64,000 bases of DNA from Sphaerotilus hippei (GCF_003201595.1 NZ_QJJS01000002.1:1-64000), one strand, 5' to 3'. Counted from the first letter of the stretch, positions 46,365 to 58,387 are shown. The notes: a model not told the origin generated them from the letters alone. Program-made: numbers and translations.

Positions 46365-46931
46365 ATGAATCAGCCCGCCGATGCCTCCCCGACCCTGCCC
46401 GCGACCGAGACCATCACGCTCGGCGGCGGCTGCTTCTGGTGCACCGAGGCGGTCTACCTCGACGTCGAGGGGGTGCTGGCGGTGCAGAGCGGCTACTGCA
46501 ACGGGCCGCTCCCCCATCCGACCTACGAGCAGGTCTGCTCCGGGCGCACCGGCCATGCCGAGGTGGTGCGGGTGAGCTTCGACCCGTCGAGGGTCAGCCT
46601 GCGCGAGCTGCTGCAGGTCTTCTTCGTGGTGCACGACCCGACCACGCTGAACCGCCAGGGCAACGATGCGGGCACCCAGTACCGCTCCGGCATCTACTGG
46701 AACGATCCGTCGCAGCTCGAGGTGATCGAGGCCGTGCTGGACGAGGCCCGGGCGCTGTGGCCCGACCCGGTGGTCACCGAGGTCCGCTCGGAGCAGAACT
46801 ACTGGCCGGCCGAGGCCTATCACCAGCGCTATTTCGAGCAGCACCCGGAGCAGGGCTACTGCGCCTGGGTGGTCGCGCCCAAGGTGGCCAAGTTCCGCCA
46901 CACCTTCGCCCGGCTGCGGCGGCACGGCTGA
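46365..46931 (+). CDS. msrA: Peptide methionine sulfoxide reductase MsrA
   Basis: The ATG at 46365 gives 188 residues. The catalytic cysteine C23 lies in LGGGCFWCTEAVYLDVEGV, and the rest (SGRTGHAEVVRVSFDP, NDAGTQYRSGIYW, SEQNYWPAEAYHQRYFEQHP) is normal MsrA. It reduces the S-epimer of methionine sulfoxide in proteins, using thioredoxin. There is an extra cysteine at C26 within the active-site motif, seen in some MsrA proteins. It is convergent with pdxH, 18 bases away. Confidence 0.95.
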   Translation: MNQPADASPTLPATETITLGGGCFWCTEAVYLDVEGVLAVQSGYCNGPLPHPTYEQVCSGRTGHAEVVRVSFDPSRVSLRELLQVFFVVHDPTTLNRQGNDAGTQYRSGIYWNDPSQLEVIEAVLDEARALWPDPVVTEVRSEQNYWPAEAYHQRYFEQHPEQGYCAWVVAPKVAKFRHTFARLRRHG

Positions 46932-46949
46932 GTGCCGTGCCCCGGGTGC

Positions 46950-47585
46950 TCAGGGCGCCAGCCGTTCCTTGATCCATCGCCCGGCCTCGAGGCGGTAGAC
47001 CAGCCGGTCGTGCAGCCGCGACGGGCGGCCCTGCCAGAACTCCCAGCGATCGGGCACCAGCCGGAAGCCGCCCCATTGCGGCGGGCGCGGCGGGTTCAGG
47101 CCGTGCTGCACGGCGGCCCGGGCCGCATGGCCCACCAGCACCGCCCGCGAGCTGATCACCTGGCTCTGCGGCGAGGCCCAGGCGCCCAGGCGCGAGTCCA
47201 GCGGCCGCGAGGCGAAGTAGGCGTCCGACTCCTCGGCCGCGGTGCGCTCGACCCGGCCTTCGATGCGCACCACCCGTTCGTGCTCGACCCAGTGGAACTG
47301 CAGCGCGGCCCATGGGTGGCCGGCCAGCTCTCGGCCCTTGCGGCTGTCGTAGTTGGTGTACCAGACGATGCCGCGGGCGTCGCAGCCCTTGATCAGCACG
47401 ATGCGCGTCGACGGCCGGCCGTCGGCCCCGACGGTGGCCACCGTCATCGCGTTGGGCTCGGGCAGTCCGGCCTTCAGGGCGGCATCGAGCCAGCCCTCGA
47501 ACTGGGTCAGGGGTTCGCTGGCGCTCTGGTGCTCGTCCAGTTCGCCCGCTTCATAACTCTTGCGCAGATCGGCGATGTTCTTCAT
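46950..47585 (-). CDS. pdxH: Pyridoxamine 5'-phosphate oxidase
   Basis: From the ATG at 47585 the enzyme is 211 residues and oxidises pyridoxine- or pyridoxamine-phosphate to PLP with FMN. Recognisable parts are [66 protein letters not shown] and the C-terminal [18 protein letters not shown]. Longer readings to 47705 have no family match. The 236 bases upstream to the MocA-like gene contain nothing recognised. Confidence 0.95.
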   Translation of the reverse strand: MKNIADLRKSYEAGELDEHQSASEPLTQFEGWLDAALKAGLPEPNAMTVATVGADGRPSTRIVLIKGCDARGIVWYTNYDSRKGRELAGHPWAALQFHWVEHERVVRIEGRVERTAAEESDAYFASRPLDSRLGAWASPQSQVISSRAVLVGHAARAAVQHGLNPPRPPQWGGFRLVPDRWEFWQGRPSRLHDRLVYRLEAGRWIKERLAP

Positions 47586-47821
47586 GTGTGCAGTATAGGA
47601 ACGCTCTGCGGGATTGCGCGTCCGTCGCCCGCCGTCGAGCGGTGCTTGTGCGTAGGTGAACGCACCACTTTCGCGAGCGGCGCTTGTGCGGTTCCATCGG
47701 GGCATGGCGCTCGACTCGAGCGCCGATCCGGGAGGGTGTGGGTGAAACAGCGTGAGTGCCTGATCGATCGAGGGGCCGTGTCCTGCGGTGGCAGGGCCGG
47801 ATGGCCGCGCGGCGGTCGGGC

Positions 47822-48439
47822 ATGAACACGGCTGCTCCAGGGCCCGTGGTGGTGGTCGTGGCGGGCGGTCGTGGCGCCCGTTTCGACGGCGACGGCCACA
47901 AGCTGGCCCAGCCCTTCGGTCCGTCGACGGTGCTGGCGACCACGCTGCACCGCATCCTGGCGGCCGGCCTGCCGATGGTGGTGGTGACCACCGCCCCGCT
48001 GGCGTCGCTGGCGCAGGGGGTCGTGGCCGCGCGTGACGTCGTGCTGGTGCCGGCGGTGGGCAGCGGCGACGAGCCGCTCGGCATGGGTTATTCCATCGCG
48101 GCGGGGGTGGCCGCGCGCTCCCAGGCCAGCGGCTGGATGGTCATGCCCGCGGACATGCCGATGGTGCGTCCGGCCACCTTCCAGCGCATCGCGCAGGCGA
48201 TGCGGCAGCACGTGATCGTGCACGCCCAGCACCGCGGGCGCCGCGGTCATCCGGTGGGCTTCTCGTCGGAGCTGTATTCCGAGCTGGTCTCGCTGAAGGG
48301 CGACGAAGGCGCGCGCCGCCTGCTGGCGCGTTATCCGACCTACAGCCTCGAGATCGACGACCCTGGCGTGCTGCTCGACGTCGACACCCGCGACGACCTG
48401 GAGCAGGCCCGCCAGCGCTGGTCCGCCGACCGGTCCTGA
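47822..48439 (+). CDS. MocA/MobA-like nucleotidyltransferase
   Basis: The ATG at 47822 gives a 205-residue NTP-transferase-like protein. The nucleotide loop [18 protein letters not shown] fits the GGxxxRxGxxK pattern, and [10 protein letters not shown] with VMPADMPMV resembles the substrate/metal region of CTP:molybdopterin cytidylyltransferase (MocA). [16 protein letters not shown] and GDEGARRLL are also seen in that group. No molybdoenzyme gene is nearby, so the acceptor is uncertain. Convergent with the ChaC-like gene, three bases apart. Confidence 0.82.
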   Translation: MNTAAPGPVVVVVAGGRGARFDGDGHKLAQPFGPSTVLATTLHRILAAGLPMVVVTTAPLASLAQGVVAARDVVLVPAVGSGDEPLGMGYSIAAGVAARSQASGWMVMPADMPMVRPATFQRIAQAMRQHVIVHAQHRGRRGHPVGFSSELYSELVSLKGDEGARRLLARYPTYSLEIDDPGVLLDVDTRDDLEQARQRWSADRS

Positions 48440-48442
48440 CGC

Positions 48443-49051
48443 TCAGGCCAGCCCGTGATGGCGGACCAGGCGCATCAGGCGCTCGGTCTGCGCATCGTGG
48501 ATCTGCAGCTCCCGCAGCCGTTCGGCCGTCAGGCGCAGGTAGTCGATGCAGCGCCCGTAGCGCCCCTCGGCATGGCGGAACACCTCGACCAGCGCCTCGT
48601 CGGACAGGGGGCCGGTGTGGTGTGGGCTGTGCTGCGGCAGCGTGAAGGTCAGCGCCCGCACCGCGCCCCGGGCCGTCTGGCAGGTCAGCCAGCGGGGCTG
48701 GTAGACGCCGGTGGGCATCTCGCGGGTCCACAGCGCCTGCAGCGTCTCGTCACGCCGGTGCGGCGGCACGGCCTGGACCTGTCCCCGGCACGAGCCGCCG
48801 CGCATCAGCGCATAGACCAGCCCGGGGCGCTGCGGGCTGCCCCGGTTGATGTTCGAGCGCATGCTCAGCGTGCGGTGGTAGCCCCAGACCCGGGCCGGGC
48901 GCGCCTCGTCGGACACGAACTCCGGGCGCCACAGCAGCGAGGCGTAGGCGAACACCCAGAGCCGCGGCTGCCGCGCGGCTTCGGCCTGGACCTGCCTGAA
49001 CAGGTGCTGGCGGTGGAGGTGCTGCTCGGGGCTGAGCGTCGGTTCGTGCAT
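48443..49051 (-). CDS. ChaC-like gamma-glutamylcyclotransferase
   Basis: The start at the ATG at 49051 gives 202 residues; an ATG at 49120 would add 23. The cyclotransferase fold is shown by LWVFAYASLLWRPEF (the YGSLxW-like substrate loop), the arginine-rich VWGYHRTLSMRSNINRG and TREMPTGVYQPRWL, whose glutamate should be catalytic. ChaC enzymes degrade glutathione to oxoproline and Cys-Gly in the cytoplasm. Divergent to the OmpA-like gene. Confidence 0.88.
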   Translation of the reverse strand: MHEPTLSPEQHLHRQHLFRQVQAEAARQPRLWVFAYASLLWRPEFVSDEARPARVWGYHRTLSMRSNINRGSPQRPGLVYALMRGGSCRGQVQAVPPHRRDETLQALWTREMPTGVYQPRWLTCQTARGAVRALTFTLPQHSPHHTGPLSDEALVEVFRHAEGRYGRCIDYLRLTAERLRELQIHDAQTERLMRLVRHHGLA

Positions 49052-49181
49052 CACGGGTTCCAGTGTCGCCAGAAGGCTGCGATCCGTCCGGCCTGTTGCG
49101 TCTGCGCAAGGGTTTGCCATGGTTGTGCCCCGGCGGGGCCACTACACTGCGCGCATCTTTTCACGACAACTGGAGGAAACG

Positions 49182-49703
49182 ATGAGTGATGATGACCGCG
49201 ACGACAGCCGCAAGGTGGGGCTCTGGGTGGTGTTCACGACGGTGGCGGTGCTGCTGATCGGCGTGATCGGCTACGCCGTGATGCGCACCACGGGCCAGTC
49301 GGCCGCACCGACGACCGGGATGGCGGCGTCCGCACCGGCTGAAGCCGCCGCCGACGTGCTGGTCGACATCGTGACCACCGGAGAGGCCCTGGCCACCACC
49401 TTCTTCCCGTCGGGCTCGGCCGACATCCTGCCCGAGTCCGCCACCGTGCTCGATGCCGCCGTCACCGCCCTGCAGGCCGACGCGGCCAAGAAGGTGCTGC
49501 TGTCGGGTTACCACGACTCGACCGGCGACCCGGCGATGAACGCCGAACTGGCCAAGCAGCGGGCCAAGGCCGTGCGCACGGCGCTGGTCGCCCGTGGCAT
49601 CGCCGCCGACCGCGTGCTGCTGCGCAAGCCGGAAGTGACCGACGGTGGCGCCGATGCGGCCGCTGCCCGCCGCGTCGAGATCCGCCTGATCGACGCGCCC
49701 TGA
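49182..49703 (+). CDS. OmpA-like protein with N-terminal membrane anchor
   Basis: A TGGAGGAAACG box precedes the ATG at 49182. The 173-residue protein has an acidic N-terminus, one membrane helix (GLWVVFTTVAVLLIGVIGYAV) and an OmpA C-terminal-like domain (about 65-173): FFPSGSADILPESATVLDAA, LSGYHDSTGDPAMNAELAKQRA and the arginine at RRVEIRL. It probably binds peptidoglycan from the inner membrane side. A terminator follows at 49741, so it is monocistronic. Confidence 0.88.
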   Translation: MSDDDRDDSRKVGLWVVFTTVAVLLIGVIGYAVMRTTGQSAAPTTGMAASAPAEAAADVLVDIVTTGEALATTFFPSGSADILPESATVLDAAVTALQADAAKKVLLSGYHDSTGDPAMNAELAKQRAKAVRTALVARGIAADRVLLRKPEVTDGGADAAAARRVEIRLIDAP

Positions 49704-49740
49704 CGCGCGCTCCCGCCGAGGGCGGGCTGACGTGCATCGA

Positions 49741-49774
49741 CCGCCCGAGGCCTTGTGGCCCGGGCGGTTTTTTT
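49741..49774 (+). terminator. Rho-independent terminator after the OmpA-like gene
   Basis: A long GC stem (CCGCCCGAGGCC pairing with GGCCCGGGCGG, one mismatch) over TTGT ends in seven T residues. Confidence 0.92.
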
Positions 49775-49811
49775 GTGCCCGCCCGACCCGCTGCGCAGAG
49801 GGGAAAGGCGA

Positions 49812-49840
49812 TTGACGCTGTAACTTTGTTTCGTTCTAAT
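49812..49840 (+). promoter_or_regulatory. Sigma70-type promoter of edd-eda
   Basis: TTGACG (49812-49817) and TCTAAT (49835-49840) stand 17 bases apart, 51 bases before the edd start codon. The AT-rich spacer includes TGTAACTTTGTTTCG, which could overlap an operator for a phosphogluconate-responsive repressor of the HexR/GntR type; that is inference only. Confidence 0.65.
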
Positions 49841-49890
49841 CGAGGCATCGGTTTCAACATCAGGCTGCTCCGGCAGCCGAGCCCGCTGCC

Positions 49891-51711
<1,821 letters not shown>

Positions 51712-51755
51712 AGCCGGCCTCTCCCTTTCCGCTACCGAACCCGGACCCACCGACC

Positions 51756-52379
51756 ATGAACACCCTCGATCTGATTGCCCACGGCCCCGTCATTCCCGTC
51801 ATCGTGCTCGACCGCGTCGAGGACGCCGTCCCGCTCGCCCGTGCCCTGGTGGCCGGCGGCGTCAAGGTGCTCGAGGTCACGCTGCGCACGCCCGCGGCGC
51901 TGAAGTGCATCGAGGCGATGATCGCCGAGGTGCCCGAGGCCATCGTCGGCGCCGGCACCGTGCGCTCGGTCGATGACGCCAGGGCCGTCCAGGCGCTGGG
52001 CTGCCAGTTCGCGGTCAGCCCGGGCTACACCTCCGAGATCGGCCGTGCCTGCCTGGACATCGGCCTGCCGCTGCTGCCGGGCGTGTCCACCGCCAGCGAG
52101 GTGATGATGGCCAACGCCGACGGCTACCGCTTCCTCAAGCTGTTCCCGGCCACCGCGGTCGGCGGCGTCAACCTGCTCAAGGCCTTCGCCAGCCCCTTCC
52201 ACGACGTGGTGTTCTGTCCCACCGGCGGCATCACGCTCGAGACCGCGCCGCAGTTCCTGTCGCTGCCCAACGTCAAGGTCTGTGGCGGCTCCTGGCTGAC
52301 GCCGGCTGATGCGGTGAAGAACGGCGACTGGGCCCGCATCACCGAGCTGGCGCGCCAGACGCACACGCTGCGCGCCTGA
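51756..52379 (+). CDS. eda: KDPG aldolase (2-dehydro-3-deoxyphosphogluconate aldolase)
   Basis: The ATG at 51756 gives 207 residues. The Schiff-base lysine is K128 (YRFLKLFPAT) and the catalytic glutamate E40 (VLEVTLRTP), matching E. coli K133 and E45. It splits KDPG into pyruvate and glyceraldehyde-3-phosphate, completing the Entner-Doudoroff pathway with edd. CGGSWLTPADAV, the phosphate-binding end, is also present. A hairpin at 52392-52415 follows. Confidence 0.96.
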   Translation: MNTLDLIAHGPVIPVIVLDRVEDAVPLARALVAGGVKVLEVTLRTPAALKCIEAMIAEVPEAIVGAGTVRSVDDARAVQALGCQFAVSPGYTSEIGRACLDIGLPLLPGVSTASEVMMANADGYRFLKLFPATAVGGVNLLKAFASPFHDVVFCPTGGITLETAPQFLSLPNVKVCGGSWLTPADAVKNGDWARITELARQTHTLRA

Positions 52380-52391
52380 GGCGCCGGCGGG

Positions 52392-52415
52392 CGGGCGCCC
52401 GGTTTCCGGCGCCCG
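52392..52415 (+). terminator. Weak hairpin after eda
   Basis: CGGGCGCCCGG and CCGGCGCCCG pair with one bulged base over TTT, 13 bases after the eda stop. Only TTG follows, so termination may be partial. Confidence 0.4.
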
Positions 52416-52437
52416 TTGTGCAGCGGACCCCACTAGG

Positions 52438-53430
52438 ATGTCGGCTTCACGGACTGCACGCCGCCGCACCATGCACTTCTCCGATCTGAACGCCGAAGCC
52501 GAAGACAGCGACCACTCCGCCGCCGAGCGCCGCCGGGCGGCCTCCCGCAGCACCTGGGTCAGCGTGCTGGTCAACCTGGTGCTGACGGTGCTGCAGATCA
52601 CGGCCGGGGTGCTGGCCCGCTCCCAGGGCCTGGTGGCCGACGGCATCCACTCGCTGTCGGACCTGGTGGCCGACTTCGTCGTGCTGCTGGCCAACCGCCA
52701 CAGCAGCAAGGACGCCGACGAGGACCATCCCTACGGCCACCAGCGCTTCGAGACCGCCGCCTCGCTCGTGCTGGGCGGCCTGCTGCTGGCCGTCGGCCTG
52801 GGCATGGTCTGGTCGGCCTTCCTGAAGCTGCAGCAGCCCGAGCTGGTGCCCTCGGTCGGGCTGGCGGCGCTGTGGGTCGCCGGCGGGGCGCTGGTGGCCA
52901 AGGAGCTGCTGTTCCGCTACATGCTGGCGGTGGCCAAGCGGGTCAAGTCGAGCATGCTGGTGGCCAATGCCTGGCACGCCCGCTCGGATGCCGCCTCCTC
53001 GCTGGTCGTGGGCATCGGCATCATCGGCAACCTGATGGGCTACCCCATCCTCGACCCGATCGCCGCGCTGGTCGTCGGCTGCATGGTCAGCAAGATGGGC
53101 TGGGAATTCGGCTGGGACGCGATGCACGACCTGATGGACCGTGCGGTCGACGAGCAGGAGGTCGCGGCCATCCGCGCCACGCTCGCCGGCACGCCCGGCG
53201 TCAGCGGCGTGCACGACATCCGCACCCGCAAGATGGGCGACATGATCGTGGTCGACGCCCACATCGAGGTCGACGCGACCCTCACCGTCGAGGCGGGCCA
53301 CGACATCGCCGTCGAGGCCCGCCACCGCGTGCTGCAGCGCCACCGGGTGCTCAACCTGATGACCCACGTCGACCCGTGGCGGCGTCCCGACCTCGATCAC
53401 GCGCCCGCCACGGCGGTCCAGTCCGGTTGA
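52438..53430 (+). CDS. Cation diffusion facilitator (CDF) family metal exporter
   Basis: The protein is 330 residues from the ATG at 52438, or 319 from the ATG at 52471 (MHFSDLNAEAEDSDH). About six membrane helices are visible, with the metal sites ADGIHSLSDLVADF in helix 2 and WHARSDAASS in helix 5, both HxxxD-type, plus a cytoplasmic domain with EVAAIRATLAGTPGVSGVHDI and RKMGDMIVVDAHIEV. It should export Zn2+, Fe2+ or related ions using the proton gradient. It follows eda with no clear link. Confidence 0.92.
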   Translation: MSASRTARRRTMHFSDLNAEAEDSDHSAAERRRAASRSTWVSVLVNLVLTVLQITAGVLARSQGLVADGIHSLSDLVADFVVLLANRHSSKDADEDHPYGHQRFETAASLVLGGLLLAVGLGMVWSAFLKLQQPELVPSVGLAALWVAGGALVAKELLFRYMLAVAKRVKSSMLVANAWHARSDAASSLVVGIGIIGNLMGYPILDPIAALVVGCMVSKMGWEFGWDAMHDLMDRAVDEQEVAAIRATLAGTPGVSGVHDIRTRKMGDMIVVDAHIEVDATLTVEAGHDIAVEARHRVLQRHRVLNLMTHVDPWRRPDLDHAPATAVQSG

Positions 53431-53634
53431 GCCGCCGCCGATCCGGGCACCTGCCGTTCGAGGCACGGTGCCGGGTTGGGGGAACTGCCCAGGTGGAAGG
53501 GCTCAAGCTGACGGCGCATTGACCGAAAAACCGTTCATGACGCATCGGTTCGGTGCGTCGGGTCGCCGCGCCTGCCGGGTCAGCGACCCGGCGCCGGCAT
53601 CCGGTCTGCACGTTCCACCTCACTGCCGGACACC

Positions 53635-56091
53635 ATGAACAAATCAACGCCCCCGGATGTCGCCCCTTCGGTCCATGTGCCCGCTGGCATGCCCCCTGGT
53701 GCGGGCAGCCTGCATACCGCCCTGATGCGCAGCCAGCTGGTGGCTGAATTCGACCTCGACGGGCGCTTGCTGAGTGCCAACGAACGTTTTCTGACGGCCA
53801 TGGATCATGCGCTGTCCGATGTCGTGGGTCAGCCCCACCGCCTCTTCTGCCCTGATGACGCGGGGGAGGAGGCGCTCTGGACCCACTTGCGGGCTGGCCA
53901 GGTCCAGGACGGCGAGTTCCAGCGTCGCAGCCGCCAGGGGCGTCCGGTCTGGCTGCGGGCCAGCTACGTGCCGATCGCGGGTGACCAGGGCGAGCCGATC
54001 AAGGTGCTCATGCTCGCCAGCGATGTCACGGCGGCCAAGCTGAAGTCCATCGAGGACCGGTGCAAGCTCGAGGCGATCTCGCGGTCGCAGGGCGTGATCG
54101 AGTTCGATCTGTCGGGCCACGTCCTGATGGCCAACGACAACTTCCTGCAGCTGACGGGCTACACGCTCGAGGAGGTCCAGGGCCAGCATCACCGCATCTT
54201 CATTGACAAGGAGGAGGTGAACGGCGGGGCCTACCGGCTTTTCTGGCAGAAGCTCGGCCGGGGTGAGTTCGATGCCGGCGAGTATCTGCGCTTCGGCAAG
54301 AACGGCAAGCGCCTCTGGATCCAGGCCAGCTACAACCCCATCCTCGACCTCGAGGGCCAGCCGGTCAAGGTGGTCAAGTTCGCCACCGACGTCACCGCGG
54401 CCAAGCTGGCCGGTCTCGAGACCGATGTGCGCATGGCCGCTCTCTCCAGCAGCAGCTGCGTGATCGAGCTGAGCCGCGACGGAGTCATCCTGACGCTCAA
54501 CGACGGCATGCAGCGCACGCTGGGCTACAGCGCCTCGGAGCTGATCGGCCAGCCCGAATCGATGCTGCTGTTCGAAGGCGAGGCCGGGTCGGCCACGCAC
54601 CTGGAGCACTGGCGCGAGCTGCGTGCCGGCCGGGCCGTGAGTGGTGAATTCCGTCGTCAGGGATCAGGGGGGCGCGAGCTGTGGTTCTCCGCCGTGCTCA
54701 GCCCGGTGATGGGACTGGACGACACGCTGCTCAAGGTCCTGGTCCTGGCTCAGGACATCACCGCCACCAAGCTCGAGCGGCTGGACGCCGAAGGCAAGCT
54801 GCACGCCATCGACCGGGCCCAGGCGGTGATCGAGTTCGACCTGACCGGCCGGGTGCTCAGTGCCAACGACAATTTCCTGCAGCTGCTCGGCTACCAGCTG
54901 GACGAGGTCAAGGGCCGTCACCACCGCATGTTCGTCGAGCCCGCACACGCCACGACGTCCGAGTACCAGGGTTTCTGGGAACGACTGGGCCGGGGCGAGT
55001 TCGAGTCCGCCGAGTACAAACGGGTGGGCAAGGGCGGCAAGGAGGTCTGGATCCAGGCCACCTACAACCCGGTGTTCGACCCGTCTGGCAAACCCGTCAA
55101 GGTGGTCAAGTTCGCCAGCGACATCACGCAGGCCCGGCTGCGCAACGCCGAGTTCGAGGCCAAGGTCGCGGCCATCGACCTCGGCCAGGCGGTCATCGAG
55201 TTCGACCTCGACGGCAACGTGCTCACCGCCAACCGCAACTTCCTGGCCGCGATGGGCTACACGCTGCGCGAGATCCAGGGCCAGCACCACAGCACCTTCT
55301 GCACCGCCGAGTACACCCAGAGCGTCGAGTACCGCGACTTCTGGCTGCGCCTGACCGAGGGCCAGTTCATCAGCGGGCGCTTCCACCGCGTGGGCAAGTA
55401 CGACCGCAACGTCTGGATCCAGGCCACCTACAACCCCATCCTCGACCTCAACGGGAAGGTGGTCAAGGTGGTGAAGTACGCCTACGACGTCACCAACGAG
55501 GTGATGCTGGAGCAGCGCATCGCCGCCAACTCCACGGAGATGGCGGTCAGCGTGCGCCGCCTGGTGCAGAGCATCACCGAGATCGCCGCCAACTCCGGCG
55601 TGGCCGCCGAGATGGCCGACGAGGCGTCGCAGGCGGCCCGCTCGGGCGCGGAGTCGCTGCAGAAATCGATCACCGCGATCGGGGCCATCCAGACCAGTTC
55701 GGTCAAGGTGTCCGAGATCGTGCGGGTCATCGGCGACATCGCCAACCAGACCAATCTGCTGGCCTTCAACGCGGCCATCGAGGCCGCGCGGGCGGGCCAG
55801 CACGGCGTGGGCTTCTCGGTCGTGGCCGGCGAGGTGCGCAAGCTGGCCGAGCGCAGCTCGGTGGCTGCCCGCGAGATCGCCCACCTCATCGAGGACTCGG
55901 TGCTGCAGATCACCCACGGCGCCGAGGTCAGCAAGGAGGCCGCCCGCAGCTTCGAGGGCATCCTCAGCAGCGTCGGCCGCACGGGCAGCAGCGTCACCCA
56001 GATCGCCCAGGCCACCGAGAGCCAGCGTCTGACGGCCAACGAGGTGTCCGGTCTGATCGACGCGCTGACCGGCGCTCCGGTGCAGGCATGA
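53635..56091 (+). CDS. Soluble chemoreceptor with five tandem PAS domains
   Basis: This 818-residue methyl-accepting-type protein has no membrane helix. Five PAS units follow one another (about 28-140, 150-262, 272-384, 395-507, 515-629), each with the pattern VIEFDLxGxxLxAN-FL-GY and, in units 2, 4 and 5, WIQA(S/T)YNP. Units 2, 4 and 5 share GRHH/GQHH-type loops and are probably recent duplicates. The signalling part (about 632-818) has the tip [20 protein letters not shown] and is short, with no HAMP and no C-terminal CheR peptide. The family resembles cytoplasmic receptors such as BdlA. Its stop overlaps the start of the triple-CheW gene by four bases. Confidence 0.9.
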   Translation: MNKSTPPDVAPSVHVPAGMPPGAGSLHTALMRSQLVAEFDLDGRLLSANERFLTAMDHALSDVVGQPHRLFCPDDAGEEALWTHLRAGQVQDGEFQRRSRQGRPVWLRASYVPIAGDQGEPIKVLMLASDVTAAKLKSIEDRCKLEAISRSQGVIEFDLSGHVLMANDNFLQLTGYTLEEVQGQHHRIFIDKEEVNGGAYRLFWQKLGRGEFDAGEYLRFGKNGKRLWIQASYNPILDLEGQPVKVVKFATDVTAAKLAGLETDVRMAALSSSSCVIELSRDGVILTLNDGMQRTLGYSASELIGQPESMLLFEGEAGSATHLEHWRELRAGRAVSGEFRRQGSGGRELWFSAVLSPVMGLDDTLLKVLVLAQDITATKLERLDAEGKLHAIDRAQAVIEFDLTGRVLSANDNFLQLLGYQLDEVKGRHHRMFVEPAHATTSEYQGFWERLGRGEFESAEYKRVGKGGKEVWIQATYNPVFDPSGKPVKVVKFASDITQARLRNAEFEAKVAAIDLGQAVIEFDLDGNVLTANRNFLAAMGYTLREIQGQHHSTFCTAEYTQSVEYRDFWLRLTEGQFISGRFHRVGKYDRNVWIQATYNPILDLNGKVVKVVKYAYDVTNEVMLEQRIAANSTEMAVSVRRLVQSITEIAANSGVAAEMADEASQAARSGAESLQKSITAIGAIQTSSVKVSEIVRVIGDIANQTNLLAFNAAIEAARAGQHGVGFSVVAGEVRKLAERSSVAAREIAHLIEDSVLQITHGAEVSKEAARSFEGILSSVGRTGSSVTQIAQATESQRLTANEVSGLIDALTGAPVQA

Positions 56092-57611
56092 GCACGCCGC
56101 CGGACGCCACCCGTGCCGGCCCCGTCGAGGGCTACGGCGGCTTCACGCTCGGCGGCATGCAGCTGGCGCTGCCGATGGCCGCGCTGCGCGAGGTGGTGCC
56201 GTGCGGCCCGCTGATCGACCTGCCGTGTCCGGCGGCCTGCGTCATCGGCGGCATCGACCTGCGCGGCGTGCTGGTGCCGGTGGTCGACCTGCGCCGCCTG
56301 CTCGGCCGCGAGGCGCCGCCCTGCGCCGCGCCCTGCGTCGTGCTGATGGTCGACGACGGCCGCATCCTCGGTCTGCTGGCCGAAGGGGTCAGCGGGGTCT
56401 TCCCTGGCATCGAGGGCACGCTGCACCGCGTGCAGGTCGATGACCCGACCGCCGCGGTGTTCGCCGGCAGCATCCAGCGCAACGACGACCGCAGCCTGGT
56501 CAACGTGCTCGAGCCCCGTGCGCTGGCGCGGCTGCCCCAGGTGCCGATGGTCGACGACCCGGAGCCGGCCCGCCAGCAGCGGGTCGCCGACAGCACCGAG
56601 GTGGTGATCGACGACCAGTTCGTGCCCGTCATGCTGTTCCGCTGCGGCCGCGTGCCGCTGGCCATCGACGCGATGTCGGTGCATGCCACCGTCTCGGACC
56701 CGAAGATCCGGCCCTCGGTGCTGGCCCGTGGCGACTGTCTGGGCGTCATCGACTACGCCGGCAGCCACATCCCGGTGCTCGACCTGATCACCTTCTTCGG
56801 CCTGGGCCCGTGCACCGGGCAGGCCGGTGCCCAGGCCTTCGTCGTGCGCTTCGACACCGGCCTGCTGGCCTTCCTGGTCGACGAGGTGGTCGACGTCGTG
56901 CGCATCCTGCCCGACCGCGTGATGAAGGTGCCCGCCTACGCCCTGCCGCAGCCCCGCCTGTTCGCCGGGGCCCTGCCCACCACGGCGCTGCCCGAGGGCC
57001 GGGTCGAGCGGGACGGCGTCGCCGTCAGCCAGTACCTGCTGATCGACGGACCCGCCTTGCGCCAGTGTGCCGAGCTGGTCTCGCTGGCCTCGATCAGCAC
57101 CGCCTCGAGCAGCGCCGACGTGCGCTCCTTCGTGCCCGGCGTGCAGCAGGCCACCGGACAGCGTGCGATGGTCACCTATGCGCTGGGCGGCGAGACCGCG
57201 ACGCCGCTCGAGCAGGTCAAGGAGATCCTGCCCTATGTGCCCGAGCTGGCCATCTTCGAGTTGCGCGGGGCGCTGCTGGGCCTGCTGGCCCACCGCGGCC
57301 GCTCCATCCCGGTGATGTGCCTGAGCCGCCTGCTCGGCCTGGCACCACCCGAGGTCTGCTCGGCCGTCAGCGTGCTGGTGGTCGAGGCCGACGAGGTGCT
57401 GACCGGTTTTGCCGTGCCTTCGCTGCGCACCATCGAGCCCGCCGACTGGGAGCCTGGACTGCCCCGCATGGGCCTGCACCAGCACGACGAGCTGACCCAG
57501 GCGCTGCAGACCCGCCAGCTGGTCCAGGTCGGCAGCAGCGAGACCCGGCGCATGCTGCGCATGCTGGACCTGGAGCGCATCGCCCGGGCCCTGCAGGCGC
57601 AGGCCGCCTGA
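56088..57611 (+). CDS. Protein of three tandem CheW-like domains
   Basis: Beginning at the ATG at 56088 (ATGA overlap with the receptor gene), the 507 residues consist of three CheW-like modules. The first (about 14-165) is clear: [20 protein letters not shown] and [20 protein letters not shown]. The second (about 178-330) has [16 protein letters not shown] and [16 protein letters not shown]. The third (about 355-495) has [21 protein letters not shown] and [16 protein letters not shown]. Single CheW couples receptors to CheA; three in one chain could bridge several receptors or rings. No CheA gene is near. Translational coupling suggests it serves the five-PAS receptor. Confidence 0.88.
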   Translation: MSTPPDATRAGPVEGYGGFTLGGMQLALPMAALREVVPCGPLIDLPCPAACVIGGIDLRGVLVPVVDLRRLLGREAPPCAAPCVVLMVDDGRILGLLAEGVSGVFPGIEGTLHRVQVDDPTAAVFAGSIQRNDDRSLVNVLEPRALARLPQVPMVDDPEPARQQRVADSTEVVIDDQFVPVMLFRCGRVPLAIDAMSVHATVSDPKIRPSVLARGDCLGVIDYAGSHIPVLDLITFFGLGPCTGQAGAQAFVVRFDTGLLAFLVDEVVDVVRILPDRVMKVPAYALPQPRLFAGALPTTALPEGRVERDGVAVSQYLLIDGPALRQCAELVSLASISTASSSADVRSFVPGVQQATGQRAMVTYALGGETATPLEQVKEILPYVPELAIFELRGALLGLLAHRGRSIPVMCLSRLLGLAPPEVCSAVSVLVVEADEVLTGFAVPSLRTIEPADWEPGLPRMGLHQHDELTQALQTRQLVQVGSSETRRMLRMLDLERIARALQAQAA

Positions 57612-57621
57612 CGCCGCTGGC

Positions 57622-58362
57622 TCAGCCCAGCGTGCGCCCGCCGTTGACCGCCAGCCGCTGGCCGGTGATGAAGTCCGCCCCCGGCGAGGCCAGGAAGACC
57701 ACCATCGCCGCCACGTCCTGAGGCTGGCCCATGCGCGGCAGCGCCACCCGCGACCGGTAGGACTGCAGCGCCGCCTCGCTGGCGCCCGCGTGGCGCTCCA
57801 CCGGCACCCAGCCGGGCGCGATCAGGTTGACCGTGATGCCCTCGGGACCGAGCTCGCTGGCCCAGGAGCGTGTCATGCTCAGCATCGCCCCCTTGGCCGC
57901 CGCATAGGGGGCGAAGGCCGGGCTGCCCAGCTCGGCCACTTCCGAGCCGATGTTGATCACCCGCCCGCTGCGGCGCAGGCGCCAGTCGGGCAGCACCGCC
58001 TGCAGCAGCAGCAGGGGCGCCTTGACGAAGAAGTGGAGCTGGTCCAGGCAGGCCTGCCACGACTGCGCCATGATCGGCATCTCCGGCTGCGGCCCGGTCG
58101 CGTTGTTGACGATCAGGTCCACCGGACCGATCTCCGCGCGGATCTGCTCCAGGCCCGCCTCGATCGACTCGGCGTCGGTGACATCGAAGGGCGCGACCGT
58201 CGCCACGCCGCCTGCCTCGCGGATGTCGGCCACCACCCGGGCCGCGCCCAGCAGGTCGTGCGCGCAGTTGACCGCCACCGCCCAGCCGTCGGCGGCCAGC
58301 GCCACCGCCATGACGGCGCCCAGCCCGCGCGAGGCGCCGGTGACCAGAGCGACCTTCTTCAT
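57622..58362 (-). CDS. Short-chain dehydrogenase/reductase
   Basis: The start at the ATG at 58362 (AGGGACGG upstream) gives 246 residues beginning MKKVALVTGASRGLG, the NAD(P) loop; another ATG at 58380 would add six. The catalytic set is NNATGPQP, the Ser in RVINIGSEVAEL and YAAAKGAM (Tyr-x-x-x-Lys), and the C-terminal FITGQRLAVNGGRTLG is common in FabG-like and sugar-alcohol reductases. The substrate is unknown. It is convergent with the triple-CheW gene, ten bases apart. Confidence 0.88.
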   Translation of the reverse strand: MKKVALVTGASRGLGAVMAVALAADGWAVAVNCAHDLLGAARVVADIREAGGVATVAPFDVTDAESIEAGLEQIRAEIGPVDLIVNNATGPQPEMPIMAQSWQACLDQLHFFVKAPLLLLQAVLPDWRLRRSGRVINIGSEVAELGSPAFAPYAAAKGAMLSMTRSWASELGPEGITVNLIAPGWVPVERHAGASEAALQSYRSRVALPRMGQPQDVAAMVVFLASPGADFITGQRLAVNGGRTLG

Positions 58363-58387
58363 GTCCGCCGTCCCTGCCATCGATCGT

